In this document: positions 42,258-51,527 of the stretch, in pieces
How positions within the stretch are numbered: the first letter of the stretch is position 1
Layout: each line of letters opens with the position of its first letter
Source: an uncultured Bizionia sp.
Lineage (GTDB): Bacteria; Bacteroidota; Bacteroidia; Flavobacteriales; Flavobacteriaceae
NCBI GenBank assembly: GCA_947496215.1
Contig: CANMCF010000002.1
Location: forward strand, 248,001 to 312,000
Reading direction: 5' to 3'
DNA: 64,000 nucleotides
Program-made: the position numbers and the translations under genes
The notes under the pieces: generated by a model
Databases searched by the model: none
Told to the model about the DNA's origin: nothing
Seen by the model: only the letters and a program-made list of their open reading frames with translations

Positions 42258-42806
42258 CTATTTAGGTCTTTCAGATGAAATTGTTTGTTGTTCCATTGGT
42301 GCTGTTTTTTTTACGTCGTTTACGATGGAAGATTTCAAGTTGTGTTTGAAAGTTTCGTATTTCATTTTGTCTTGCATTTCTATAATGGTGTTGTTGCGTT
42401 CAGCCTTTACTCTAATGGAGGTGCCGTAATCTGTCCCAATAATTAGGAAAAATGAAATTGAGATAAGCGAACCAGAAAGTACAATGCTGTTCAATTGACT
42501 TGATTTTTCCTTTTTAAAGAGAAATGAGTACGAAACCATACCTCCATAGAAAGTTAAAAGAGCAGGGATGACTACGCCGACTACGGGACTTGAACTCCAG
42601 CCTGTCAATATGCCAATGCTTAGACCCATAAATGAAAATCCGAGATTTATCAAAAAACAATTTATTATGATTAATGGGGCAATGGCTTTTAAATCCGTCA
42701 TTAAAAACCGAAGGATTAAAAGAAGTAGAAGTAATATGGACCAAAAGGCAATGGTGTATATGAACAATTGATATGCGTCGGACAAGTAATTGATGATGGA
42801 ATCCAT
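42258..42806 (-). CDS. Hypothetical membrane protein
   Basis: This 182-residue protein has four predicted membrane helices (about 12-35, 42-66, 72-96 and 112-132) and a charged, soluble C-terminal tail (about 140-182). The frame is open from a TTG at 42824, but the ATG at 42806 gives the start MDSIINYLSDAYQLF and avoids overlap with the gene upstream (stop at 42811). I do not recognise a family. It forms a two-gene unit with the DUF1036-like protein. Confidence 0.68.
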   Translation of the reverse strand: MDSIINYLSDAYQLFIYTIAFWSILLLLLLILRFLMTDLKAIAPLIIINCFLINLGFSFMGLSIGILTGWSSSPVVGVVIPALLTFYGGMVSYSFLFKKEKSSQLNSIVLSGSLISISFFLIIGTDYGTSIRVKAERNNTIIEMQDKMKYETFKHNLKSSIVNDVKKTAPMEQQTISSERPK

Positions 42807-42810
42807 ATTC

Positions 42811-43242
42811 TTAGTATTTTTCAATGCTCATTATGGACTTGAGAACTTCTCCGGGAACTATATTGTCTTCTGTTAAGGAAATGACATAAGTTTTATTGTT
42901 TCCAACATCTATTTCTCTATAATAGGCATATTCTTCACTGGTACAATTGAAGCTGTTTAATTTGAAAATGGTTCTAGGGGAGCAAAATCGGCTCTCTCCT
43001 TTCCATATTGAACTTCCGTTATCTTGATAGGCATAAAAATAGTAGTATCTATTGGTTAATTGTTTGTTGTAGACCCTTGCCTTTTTTTGTTCTTGAACTT
43101 TCCACCAACCTTCAGAATACCATATGTTGTTTTCTAGATAAGCAATGCTTATCCAGACGTCATCAAAGGAATTATTCATTACGTCCAATTGCGAAAAAGA
43201 GAAAAAAGGTGAAAATAGTAGAGGCAATAGCAGTTTTTTCAT
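42811..43242 (-). CDS. DUF1036-like secreted protein
   Basis: This 143-residue protein has a signal peptide (LLLPLLFSPFFSFS) and a DUF1036-like segment: WISIAYLENNIWYSEGWWKVQEQ, YYYFYAYQDNGSSIWKG, and RFCSPRTIFKLNSFNCTSEE, with two cysteines likely to pair. DUF1036 proteins are small exported proteins of unknown role. It is followed by a four-helix membrane protein whose start lies 4 nt after this stop. The region 43243-43421 shows no gene. Confidence 0.78.
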   Translation of the reverse strand: MKKLLLPLLFSPFFSFSQLDVMNNSFDDVWISIAYLENNIWYSEGWWKVQEQKKARVYNKQLTNRYYYFYAYQDNGSSIWKGESRFCSPRTIFKLNSFNCTSEEYAYYREIDVGNNKTYVISLTEDNIVPGEVLKSIMSIEKY

Positions 43243-43421
43243 GGGTTGTTATTTTTTTCATGTTAAAATTAAAAGATGCCAAGCATAGAGGCAATACCTA
43301 TTAACGGGTATATGCAATAGTGTTTAAAAGGAGGGTGTGGGACAAATGGTTTTGAAAGTTTGCTTTGTCTGTGTTTTTAAATATTGTCGTAGATTATCTG
43401 AAAAGCATAAGTGTGTAAACC

Positions 43422-43452
43422 AAAAAACCCGATCAATTTGATCGGGTTTTTT
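43422..43452 (-). terminator. Terminator of tRNA-Phe
   Basis: AAAAAACCCGATCAA and TTGATCGGGTTTTTT form a nearly perfect stem-loop just downstream, on the minus strand, of the tRNA-Phe 3' end. The U-tract on both strands makes it a bidirectional intrinsic terminator. Confidence 0.85.
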
Positions 43453-43453
43453 C

Positions 43454-43529
43454 TGGTGGTGCCTCCAGGAATCGAACCAGGGACACAAGGATTTTCAGTC
43501 CTTTGCTCTACCAACTGAGCTAAGGCACC
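43454..43529 (-). tRNA. tRNA-Phe (GAA)
   Basis: This 76-nt tRNA on the minus strand has a 7-bp acceptor stem (GGTGCCT with AGGCACC), the D arm GCTC/GAGC, an anticodon arm AAGGACTGAAAATCCTT with anticodon GAA in the loop, and the T-arm GGTTCGATTCC. A and the encoded CCA follow the acceptor, so the mature 3' end is in the DNA. It stands alone, with its own terminator at 43422-43452, and is transcribed away from coaX. Confidence 0.97.
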
Positions 43530-43628
43530 AGTGCTAATTGCGGATGCAAATATATGACCTATTTTAATATCTGCAAAAGAAAAATTATAAAAAAACGTTT
43601 TGTAAATTTACATTTTTCAAATTTAACT

Positions 43629-44357
43629 ATGAATTTAATCATCGATGTTGGTAATACTTATGCTAAACTGGCTGTTTTTGAGCAGGGTAGGATGGTGTTT
43701 AAGAAAACTGTTGAAACAAACAATATTTTAAAAGAAATCAGAGAAATTCAAAAGAAATACGATTTAAACCAAAAGGCAATCGTTTCTTCTGTAGGAAAAA
43801 TAGACAAAAAGGCATTGGAGTACCTCGGGAAGGCATTCAATCTTCAAATTTTGAGTCATGAAACAGATGTACCATTTAAAAATCTATATGCGACACCAAA
43901 AACTTTGGGAATAGATCGAATAGCTTTGGTTTGTGCTTCCGTAGAGCAATTTCCAGATAAAAATGTCTTGATTATCGATGCAGGAACTTGTATTACTTTC
44001 GATTTCATCAATGCCGACAATGAATATTTGGGAGGGGCTATTTCTCCTGGTATACAAATGCGTTATAGGGCATTACATAATCAAACTGCAAATTTGCCGT
44101 TATTGGAAATGGAGGTGCCAGATGATATAATCGGAACTTCTACGGCATCCTCAATTCATTCCGGTGTAATCTATGGTGTTTTAAACGAAATTGAAGGAAA
44201 TGTCAATGCATACAGTGATAAATATTCAGATTTAACAGTTATTTTAACAGGAGGAGACGCCAAATTGTTGTCTAAACAATTAAAAAGTAGCATATTTGCC
44301 AACTCAAATTTCCTTTTAGAAGGACTAAATTTTATTTTACAATTTAATTCAAACTAA
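43629..44357 (+). CDS. coaX: Type III pantothenate kinase
   Basis: This 242-residue protein begins MNLIIDVGNTYAKLAVFE, the type III (CoaX) phosphate loop, with TLGIDRIALVCA, VLIIDAGTCITFDFI (the catalytic Asp) and GGAISPGIQMRYRALHNQTANLP further on, and VILTGGDAKLL near the end. It phosphorylates pantothenate, the first step of coenzyme A synthesis. The frame extends to 43554, but the ATG at 43629 fits the family. The stop overlaps the start of the next gene in TAATG. Confidence 0.95.
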   Translation: MNLIIDVGNTYAKLAVFEQGRMVFKKTVETNNILKEIREIQKKYDLNQKAIVSSVGKIDKKALEYLGKAFNLQILSHETDVPFKNLYATPKTLGIDRIALVCASVEQFPDKNVLIIDAGTCITFDFINADNEYLGGAISPGIQMRYRALHNQTANLPLLEMEVPDDIIGTSTASSIHSGVIYGVLNEIEGNVNAYSDKYSDLTVILTGGDAKLLSKQLKSSIFANSNFLLEGLNFILQFNSN

Positions 44358-45667
44358 TGATAAAAAAACTTGTATTAGTTTTTATTGCATTTTTTGCAAT
44401 TCAAAGTTATGCCCAAGAGGGTACAGCATCTCCTTATTCATTTTATGGAATAGGAAGCTTAAAATTCAAAGGAACTGTCGAAAACAGGAGTATGGGTGGA
44501 TTAAGTATCTACAAGGACAGTATCCATATAAATTTAAGGAATCCTGCCACTTATGGAGGAGACAATCTAAAGAATGCATTGTACAATAATGAGAGCCGTC
44601 CTGTGAAATTTTCTGTTGGAGGAAGTCATGCCAGTACAAAATTGGAAAGTAACAATAGTAGTGACCGCGTATCGTCATCCACTTTCGATTACTTGTCTAT
44701 TTCCATTCCACTTGGTAAGTTGGGCTTTGGATTTGGCTTGTTGCCATATACTGCCGTAGGATACAAATTGGAAACAAGGAACGATAATGGTATAGACACT
44801 AGGTTCAAAGGAGAAGGAGGATTGAATAAAGCCTATTTTTCCTTGGGATACCAATTTACTGAAGGACTGAGCTTTGGAGTAGATGCAAATTATAACTTTG
44901 GAAACATTCAAAACAGCACTATAGAATTCAGATATAACAATGATGGAGACCCATTGCTAACGCAATCGAAAGAATCCAATAGATCGGACTTAAGTGGCTT
45001 GAACTTTAATTTGGGGCTGCATTATAAAACGATGGTAACTGATAAACTGGAATTGCAAACTGCATTTACGTTTTCTCCCCAAAGTGATTTGACTTCGAAG
45101 AATGAACGCTCGTTTTCCAGTTTGACAATAAATCAAACAACGGGAACGGAATTCATATTGAATACGATAGATGCAGATTTGGCAGCAGTAGGGTTAAATG
45201 AAACAAACTTGAACTTACCGTCAAAATATTCGTTTGGAGCTGGAATTGGAGCACCAAGAAAATGGTTTGCAGGTATTGAGTATACATCACAAAAAACGAG
45301 TGAATTTTCAAATGTACTGTATAGCGATACAGGAACAACTTACGAGGATGCTTCGGTTTTGGCAATTGGAGGATTCTACATACCTAAGTACAATTCTTTC
45401 TCAAGTTATTGGGACAGAGTGGTCTATCGTGGAGGTCTGCGTTTTGAAAAAACAGGTTTAAACATAAATAACGAATCTATTAAAGAGTTTGGCATGTCTT
45501 TTGGAGTAGGTTTACCAGTTGGAACATTGTTCTCCAATGCCAACCTAGGAATGGAGTTTGGGAAAAGAGGAACCACGAATGGAAATCTTATCAAGGAGAA
45601 CTTTGTGAACTTCCAATTGAGTCTATCGTTGAATGATAGATGGTTTACAAAGAGAAAGTATGACTAA
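44357..45667 (+). CDS. Putative outer-membrane protein (transport or porin-like)
   Basis: This 436-residue protein has a signal peptide (LVLVFIAFFAIQSYAQ) and then a long barrel-like series of strands: GTASPYSFYGIGSLKFKGTVENRSMGGLSIY near the N-terminus and FGFGLLPYTAVGYKLE in the middle, a pattern related to FadL/OmpP1-like and similar Bacteroidota outer-membrane proteins. It is translated from the TAATG overlap with coaX. It belongs to a conserved envelope operon with the TPR protein and LptC. Confidence 0.8.
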   Translation: MIKKLVLVFIAFFAIQSYAQEGTASPYSFYGIGSLKFKGTVENRSMGGLSIYKDSIHINLRNPATYGGDNLKNALYNNESRPVKFSVGGSHASTKLESNNSSDRVSSSTFDYLSISIPLGKLGFGFGLLPYTAVGYKLETRNDNGIDTRFKGEGGLNKAYFSLGYQFTEGLSFGVDANYNFGNIQNSTIEFRYNNDGDPLLTQSKESNRSDLSGLNFNLGLHYKTMVTDKLELQTAFTFSPQSDLTSKNERSFSSLTINQTTGTEFILNTIDADLAAVGLNETNLNLPSKYSFGAGIGAPRKWFAGIEYTSQKTSEFSNVLYSDTGTTYEDASVLAIGGFYIPKYNSFSSYWDRVVYRGGLRFEKTGLNINNESIKEFGMSFGVGLPVGTLFSNANLGMEFGKRGTTNGNLIKENFVNFQLSLSLNDRWFTKRKYD

Positions 45668-45686
45668 CGACATAAAATTTAAGATT

Positions 45687-47042
45687 ATGAAAACTAACAT
45701 TACATTATTAATTACAGTCCTATTTCTAGGTCTCAATCTAAGTTTTGGACAAAGCCAGGAAGAATGTTTGACAAAGCTGTCCATAATGTCTGAATATGCA
45801 AAGGCGAAAGATTATGAAGCTGCATATAAGCCATTCATGGAGTTAAGAGAAAAATGTCCTAGATACAACAAGGCCATCTTTACTTATGGAGAGAAAATCT
45901 TAAAGCATAAAATTAAAAAATCTACTGGAACAGAAAAAGTAGCCTTTGTAAATGATCTTATCAAAATGTGGGATGAAAGGGCTGTTAACTTTGCAAGCAA
46001 AACTCCTAAAGGTGAGTATGATGCTAAAAAAGCACAGTTGAGATATGACAATAAAAAGGATTTAGGACTTAATGATTCTCAATTGTATGATGGTTTCAAT
46101 GCACCTTTCAATAACGACAGAGCTTCATTTAAAAATGCAAAAAGTCTATATATCTATTTTAAGTTAATGGTGAAACTATATGATGCCAAACAAAAAACGG
46201 CACAACAGTTATTTGACAAATATGATGATATTGTAGAAAAAATAGAGGTTGAAGTAAAAGATAACTCTGAAAAGTTGAATAAACTCTTAGCGAAGGAAAA
46301 GGCTGGAACAGCTTTGACTAAAAAAGAAGGGCAGTATAAGAAATATCACACTCAAATATTGGCAGCTTTCGATAAAATTTCTGGAAGTGTGGATACAGAA
46401 CTAGGAGATAGAGCAAATTGTTCTAACTTAATACCATTGTATCAGAAGGATTTCGAGGAAAACAAAGGAAATGCATTATGGTTGCAGAGAGCTGCGAGCA
46501 AGATGTCCGATAAGGATTGTACAGGTGATCCTTTGTTCTTTAAATTGGTGAATGCATATCACAAATTGAGTCCATCTGCAAGTTCTGCATACTACTTGGG
46601 GATATTGAAAGACAAAGAAGGCAGATCCAACGAAGCTCTTAAATATTATGAGCAATCTTTAACAATGCAAACTGATAATTTCAAAAAAGCCAGATTGTAC
46701 AAGAAAATAGCAAATAAACTTAAAAAGAAAGGAAGCTTAAGTAAAGCCAGAAGCTATTTCCAAAAGGCGTTGGAATTCAACCCGTCGGACAAGAGTCCTC
46801 ACTCTTTCATCGCAGCAATGTATGCAAATAGTGCCAAAAACTGTGGAGATTCAAACTTCAACAAGAGAGCAGTGTATTGGTTGGCGGCGAAAGAAGCGGC
46901 AAAAGCAGGGAATTCAGCTGCAGTAAAAAGATACAATGCGTTGGCTCCTACAAAATCTGAGGTGTTTTCTGCAGGTAATTCAGGTACAACAATTAAAATA
47001 GGATGTTGGATTGGTAGAAGTGTAACAGTGCCAAAGGTTTAA
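45687..47042 (+). CDS. Exported tetratricopeptide-repeat protein
   Basis: This 451-residue protein has a signal peptide (MKTNITLLITVLFLGLNLSFGQ) and TPR-like units at about 25-55 (EYAKAKDYEAAYKPFMELREKCP) and about 305-410 (SASSAYYLGILKDKEGRSNEALKYYEQSL; KLKKKGSLSKARSYFQKALEFNPSD). A charged helical part lies between them. The protein probably holds periplasmic partners together. The frame is open from 45633, but the signal peptide sets the ATG at 45687. Its stop overlaps the lptC start in TAATG. Confidence 0.87.
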   Translation: MKTNITLLITVLFLGLNLSFGQSQEECLTKLSIMSEYAKAKDYEAAYKPFMELREKCPRYNKAIFTYGEKILKHKIKKSTGTEKVAFVNDLIKMWDERAVNFASKTPKGEYDAKKAQLRYDNKKDLGLNDSQLYDGFNAPFNNDRASFKNAKSLYIYFKLMVKLYDAKQKTAQQLFDKYDDIVEKIEVEVKDNSEKLNKLLAKEKAGTALTKKEGQYKKYHTQILAAFDKISGSVDTELGDRANCSNLIPLYQKDFEENKGNALWLQRAASKMSDKDCTGDPLFFKLVNAYHKLSPSASSAYYLGILKDKEGRSNEALKYYEQSLTMQTDNFKKARLYKKIANKLKKKGSLSKARSYFQKALEFNPSDKSPHSFIAAMYANSAKNCGDSNFNKRAVYWLAAKEAAKAGNSAAVKRYNALAPTKSEVFSAGNSGTTIKIGCWIGRSVTVPKV

Positions 47043-47596
47043 TGTTAGAAAATAAAATACATATAATAAGAAACGGAGTCATGGCATTAGTCGTGACTTT
47101 GTTTTTTTCCTGTAAGAACAACTTTAAAGAAGTCCAGAAGATAGGTATATCTGCAAACGAACCGCAAGGCGAAGCAGAAGGCATCAATGCAAAGCGAACA
47201 GATTCAGGTCGTGTCTCTGCAAACTTGATAAGCCCTAAAATGCTGGATTTTGGAAATAGGGAATTTGGTTATTCCGAATTTCCAGAAGGAATAACGTTAT
47301 ATGTCTACGACGACCAAAATGAAAAAAGCACCATTATTTCGGATTATGCCATACTGTATAGTGAAACCGATTTAATAGACTTGCAGGGTAATGTAATAGT
47401 TTCTACTCCCACGAAGGATACACTTTATGCGAAACAACTCTATTTCGATCAAAAAAAGAAATGGATATTCACGAACCAGCCAGTAACATACAAATCTCAA
47501 GATTATGTTACATATGGGGGTGGTTTTGATTCTGACAAGGGTTTTACCCATACGGAAGTACTTGAAGTAAGTGGGCAGTTTGCAGTATCGGAATAA
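47042..47596 (+). CDS. lptC: LPS export ABC transporter periplasmic protein LptC
   Basis: This 184-residue protein has one N-terminal hydrophobic segment and a beta-rich domain of the LptC kind: GITLYVYDDQNEKSTIISDYAILYSETDLIDLQGNVIV, then TLYAKQLYFDQKKKWIFTNQPVTY. A Cys at the end of the hydrophobic segment (FFSCKNN) suggests it is lipidated in this group. LptC links the inner-membrane LPS extractor to the periplasmic bridge. It lies immediately after the TPR gene. Confidence 0.9.
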   Translation: MLENKIHIIRNGVMALVVTLFFSCKNNFKEVQKIGISANEPQGEAEGINAKRTDSGRVSANLISPKMLDFGNREFGYSEFPEGITLYVYDDQNEKSTIISDYAILYSETDLIDLQGNVIVSTPTKDTLYAKQLYFDQKKKWIFTNQPVTYKSQDYVTYGGGFDSDKGFTHTEVLEVSGQFAVSE

Positions 47597-47668
47597 GTAA
47601 TTAGTCCTGTACTTTAAGATGGACTTCAAAAAAAAGCATATCTTTACTATAATTAATTTTTTTACAAA

Positions 47669-47860
47669 GTGAAATATTTAAAATTTTCTCAATACGTATA
47701 CATAATAGCCGCAATTTACTTTTTGTATCAAGTAGTTATAAGTTGGAGTTCCGATAGGAGTCATGCGTATCTTTCATTGTTTTTATGCATCTTGGCGACA
47801 TTTATGTTTTTCTTCAGAAGGAAATTCAATAAGAAATTTAACGACAAAGGACAATCCTAA
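47669..47860 (+). CDS. Small two-helix membrane protein
   Basis: This 63-residue protein has two hydrophobic segments (about 9-25 and 34-49; YVYIIAAIYFLYQVVI and YLSLFLCILATFMFFF) followed by a Lys/Arg-rich tail. Translation begins with GTG at 47669. It is 4 nt before the transporter-like gene and in the same direction as the operon. I do not know its function. It is kept as a real gene because of this spacing and the coherent membrane topology. Confidence 0.7.
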   Translation: MKYLKFSQYVYIIAAIYFLYQVVISWSSDRSHAYLSLFLCILATFMFFFRRKFNKKFNDKGQS

Positions 47861-47864
47861 GTAA

Positions 47865-49163
47865 ATGACGACAACACTTGCAATAATCATAATCATAGTG
47901 TCGTTGTTGCTTTCTGCTTTTTTTTCGGGGATGGAGATTGCTTATGTGTCTTCAAACAAAATTCATATAGAGATTGAGAAAAAACAAGGTGGTTTTCTAG
48001 CAAGAATACTATCTAAACTTACTGCCAAACCTTCAAAATTCATAGCTACGATGCTTATTGGTAACAATATAGCCTTGGTTATATATGGGTTTTTCATGGG
48101 GGACTTGTTGATGGGGTGGTTTCATTCAATGCTTCCAAAAATTGAGTCTAGCATTTTAACATCTTTATTGACGGATTTCAGTTTGTTGAGTCAAACAATC
48201 ATTTCAACGCTGGTGATACTCTTTACTGCGGAATTTTTGCCTAAGGTGTTTTTTCAAATATATTCCAATAACTTGATAAAGGCATTGGCATTCCCAGCGT
48301 ATCTGTTTTACCTGTTGTTCTCTTGGATTTCGGACTTCGTCCTCTGGATTTCGGATTTTGTGTTGAAACGTTTTTTCAAAACAGAGGGAGATCAAGTACA
48401 ACTGGCCTTTACAAAGGTGGAGTTGGGTAATTACATAAGTGAACAGATGGAATCTGTGGAGGAGCATGAAAATGTGGATAGCGAAATACAGATTTTCCAG
48501 AATGCATTGGAGTTTGCAGAGGTGAAAGCGCGCGAGGTAATGGTGCCTAGAACAGAAATCGTTGCTGTGGAGATTAACGATTCCATAGAGGAATTGAATA
48601 TGTTGTTCATAGAAACTGGGTACTCTAAGATTTTGATATACAAGGACACTGTCGACGACATTATAGGCTACGCCCATGCCTTCGAACTTTTTAAGAAACC
48701 GAAGACAATAAAGGCAATGATACTTGCTGTTGAGTATGTTCCAGAGACAATGCTTATAAACGATATACTGAACGTGCTTATAAAAAAGCGAAAAAGCATA
48801 GCTATAGTCTTGGATGAATATGGCGGGACATCGGGAATGATGACAGTAGAAGATATTGTTGAGGAATTATTTGGGGAGATAGAGGATGAACACGATACGG
48901 TTTTGCTGATTGAAGAAAAAAAAGACGATTCAAACTACGTGTTATCTGCCCGATTGGAGGTTGATTACTTGAATGAGACCTATAAGCTCAATTTGCCGGA
49001 AAGCGAAAACTACGAAACTTTAGGTGGACTGATAGTTGGTCGTACAGAAGAGATTCCACAGCAAAACGAATTGGTGGATGCCGGAAAATTCCAATTCAAG
49101 ATCTTGGAAGTTTCAGACACTAAAATCAATTTGGTGAGCCTTAAGGTGAAAGAGGAAGATTAG
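47865..49163 (+). CDS. CNNM/HlyC-CorC family transporter (DUF21, two CBS domains)
   Basis: This 432-residue protein has a DUF21 membrane domain with three to four helices (about 1-195), tandem CBS domains (about 210-340; VMVPRTEIVAVEI, AIVLDEYGGTSGMMTVEDIVEELFGEIEDE) and a C-terminal CorC_HlyC domain (about 350-430). Members export Mg2+ or other divalent cations. Residues 154-160 and 161-167 are a direct repeat of WISDFVL at the end of the membrane domain. It lies downstream of LptC in a conserved order seen in Flavobacteriia. Confidence 0.93.
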   Translation: MTTTLAIIIIIVSLLLSAFFSGMEIAYVSSNKIHIEIEKKQGGFLARILSKLTAKPSKFIATMLIGNNIALVIYGFFMGDLLMGWFHSMLPKIESSILTSLLTDFSLLSQTIISTLVILFTAEFLPKVFFQIYSNNLIKALAFPAYLFYLLFSWISDFVLWISDFVLKRFFKTEGDQVQLAFTKVELGNYISEQMESVEEHENVDSEIQIFQNALEFAEVKAREVMVPRTEIVAVEINDSIEELNMLFIETGYSKILIYKDTVDDIIGYAHAFELFKKPKTIKAMILAVEYVPETMLINDILNVLIKKRKSIAIVLDEYGGTSGMMTVEDIVEELFGEIEDEHDTVLLIEEKKDDSNYVLSARLEVDYLNETYKLNLPESENYETLGGLIVGRTEEIPQQNELVDAGKFQFKILEVSDTKINLVSLKVKEED

Positions 49164-49308
49164 CTTATGATGCCTAACTTTAAGACTTCATTTAAAGAAA
49201 AGTAAGACACATTTCCAAATTATTGGAATTAATGATAAATTCTCCTTTTATTATTAAATAGAAAATGGTATTTTCGCCCACTATATTTCATAAAATCTAT
49301 TTCGACAG

Positions 49309-51435
49309 ATGGCAATTTTAAATAAGATAAGACAAAAAACATTCGTACTGATATTGGTAATTGCATTGGCATTATTTGCTTTTATATTATCAGGGCTTTT
49401 TGATTCAAATGTGAGCTTTACAGGTAAGTCTCCAAATGTGGTGGCAACAATCAATGGAAAGGACATTTCTCGTGAGGCATTCATGACTCAAGTTGAAGCT
49501 AGGAAAAATCCGAATGCGACAACGACACAGATAATGAATCAGGTGTATAATTCTGAAGTTAACAAGATCGTTATGGAAACTCAATTCGATGAGTTGGGAT
49601 TGAGCATAGGAAGAGAGCAAATGATAGAGTTGCTTAAGCCTAGTTTACAGAATAGCCCTGAGTTCCAGAATGAAGCAGGTTTGTTTGACAAGGCAAAAAT
49701 GAATACCTACATTGCCAACTTGAAGGATGGAAAGAACAAGTTAGCTTATCAACAATGGGTGGACTTTGAAACATCTGTTTCAGCAAGAGGATTACAAGAA
49801 ACATATATGAATTTGGTCAAAGCAGGGACAACTGCAACTCTGGCCGAAGGTGCTTTGGAACATAGATTGGAAGGAGATAAGGTTGATGTGAAGTTTGTTC
49901 AAATCCCTTTTTCTTCAATACAGGACAGTAGCATCGAAGTTTCCAAATCCGAAATCACAAGCTACATAAACAAACACAAGAAGAAATATGAAGTCGAAGA
50001 CTCGAGAAACATACAATTTGTAAAGTTCGATGAAGTAGCGTCTGTTGAAGATGAGAATAAAATCAAAGCAGATTTGGCTAAATTGATTGATGATCAAACT
50101 GAGTACATAAACGGGAAGACGGATACGATTACTGGTTTAGCCAAGATAACAGCAGATAAGATTGGTGCTTTCATAAACGAACATTCGGATTCTGATATCA
50201 AATTTGTCGATAACTATAGTTTTCCAAATACGATTCCTGCAGCAATAAAAGATACGATTACAAAATTAAATGTTGGAGATGTATATGGTCCTTACAAGGA
50301 TGGTACAAATTACAAGATGACAAAGTTGGTGGCTGTAACACAATTGCCAGACTCTGTAAAGGTAAGACACATCTTAGTTCCTTTTGTAGGAGCAACAAGA
50401 GCTACTGCAGATGTAACGAAAACTGATGAGCAAGCCAAAGCGACGGCAGATAGCATTTTAGGAGCTATCAAATCCAGAAGCGCAAAATTTGTGGATTTGT
50501 TGGAATTGTCTTCAGACAAGGTGAGCAATGAAAAAGATGGAGAGATCGAATTTGGATACAATGCAGGTATGGCAGCTGAGTTCAAGGCTTTTTCTTTCGA
50601 GAACAAAAAAGGAGACATAGATGTTGTGAAAACATCTTTCGGGTATCACATCATCGAAATATTGAGCCAAAAAGACAAGGAGGCAGCATATAAATTGGCA
50701 ACGATAGAAAGGAAAATAGAAGCATCCTTGGAAACTGAAGATAAAATATTCAGAAATGCATCCAACTTTGAGATAGCAGCAAGCAAGAAAGACTTTCAAG
50801 AAGTGGCAAAAGAGTCTAATGCAACTGTGAATCCAGTAAACACGATCAAGGAATTGGATGAAAATATTCCTGGAGTAGGAAACCAAAGACCAATTGTACG
50901 TTGGACGTTTGAGGAAGGAACAGAAGTAGGAGATGTGAAGCGTTTTTCCATTCCTGGTGGTGGATATGTAATCGCTCAGGTTACTGCCAAGAATGCTGCT
51001 GGTTTAATGAACATAACGGATGCATCTGTTACAGCATTGCCAGAGATAAGAAAAGAGAAAAAAGCAAAACAGATCAAGGATAGGATTACTGCAACTACAT
51101 TGGAGGATTTGGCTGCAGCCGAAAATCAAACGATAAAGTCTGCTTCGGCAATCAATATGAAGAATCCTACCATAGCTGGTGCTGGAAAAGAAGCACTTGT
51201 TGTTGGTACTGCCTTTGGATTGGAAGAAGGAGCTACATCCAAATTGATAACTGGTGACAATGGTGTCTATATGATACAAGTGACCAAAAAGACACCTGCA
51301 GTGGAGTTGGATAACTATCAGTCTTATGCCAACCGTTTGGGGACACAAAAGGTAAGTGCAGTAAACTCAAGATTGTTGCAAGCATTGAAAGATGCAGCTG
51401 AGATAGAGGACAATAGAGCAAAAACAGTTCAATAG
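49309..51435 (+). CDS. PpiD/SurA-like peptidylprolyl isomerase
   Basis: This 708-residue protein has an N-terminal membrane anchor (about 12-33; LILVIALALFAFILSGLF), a SurA-N/PpiD chaperone domain (about 40-240), and a PpiC rotamase domain (about 345-450; VRHILVPF, FGYHIIEILS). C-terminal repeats of the chaperone fold follow. It folds outer-membrane proteins at the inner-membrane surface. A 145-nt gap precedes it. Terminator at 51457-51491. Confidence 0.93.
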   Translation: MAILNKIRQKTFVLILVIALALFAFILSGLFDSNVSFTGKSPNVVATINGKDISREAFMTQVEARKNPNATTTQIMNQVYNSEVNKIVMETQFDELGLSIGREQMIELLKPSLQNSPEFQNEAGLFDKAKMNTYIANLKDGKNKLAYQQWVDFETSVSARGLQETYMNLVKAGTTATLAEGALEHRLEGDKVDVKFVQIPFSSIQDSSIEVSKSEITSYINKHKKKYEVEDSRNIQFVKFDEVASVEDENKIKADLAKLIDDQTEYINGKTDTITGLAKITADKIGAFINEHSDSDIKFVDNYSFPNTIPAAIKDTITKLNVGDVYGPYKDGTNYKMTKLVAVTQLPDSVKVRHILVPFVGATRATADVTKTDEQAKATADSILGAIKSRSAKFVDLLELSSDKVSNEKDGEIEFGYNAGMAAEFKAFSFENKKGDIDVVKTSFGYHIIEILSQKDKEAAYKLATIERKIEASLETEDKIFRNASNFEIAASKKDFQEVAKESNATVNPVNTIKELDENIPGVGNQRPIVRWTFEEGTEVGDVKRFSIPGGGYVIAQVTAKNAAGLMNITDASVTALPEIRKEKKAKQIKDRITATTLEDLAAAENQTIKSASAINMKNPTIAGAGKEALVVGTAFGLEEGATSKLITGDNGVYMIQVTKKTPAVELDNYQSYANRLGTQKVSAVNSRLLQALKDAAEIEDNRAKTVQ

Positions 51436-51456
51436 TCAATTAAAGAACTTTGATAT

Positions 51457-51491
51457 AAAAAAGGCCTTGCAATTTTTGCGAGGCTTTTTTT
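51457..51491 (+). terminator. Terminator after the PpiD-like gene
   Basis: AAAAAGGCCTTGCAA and TTGCGAGGCTTTTTTT form a stem (one mismatch) with a short loop, 21 nt after the stop codon, followed by a U-tract. It lies 36 nt from the converging GHMP-kinase stop. Confidence 0.82.
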
Positions 51492-51527
51492 ATGCGAAAT
51501 ACTATTATTTTGGAATTTCTATCTTTT

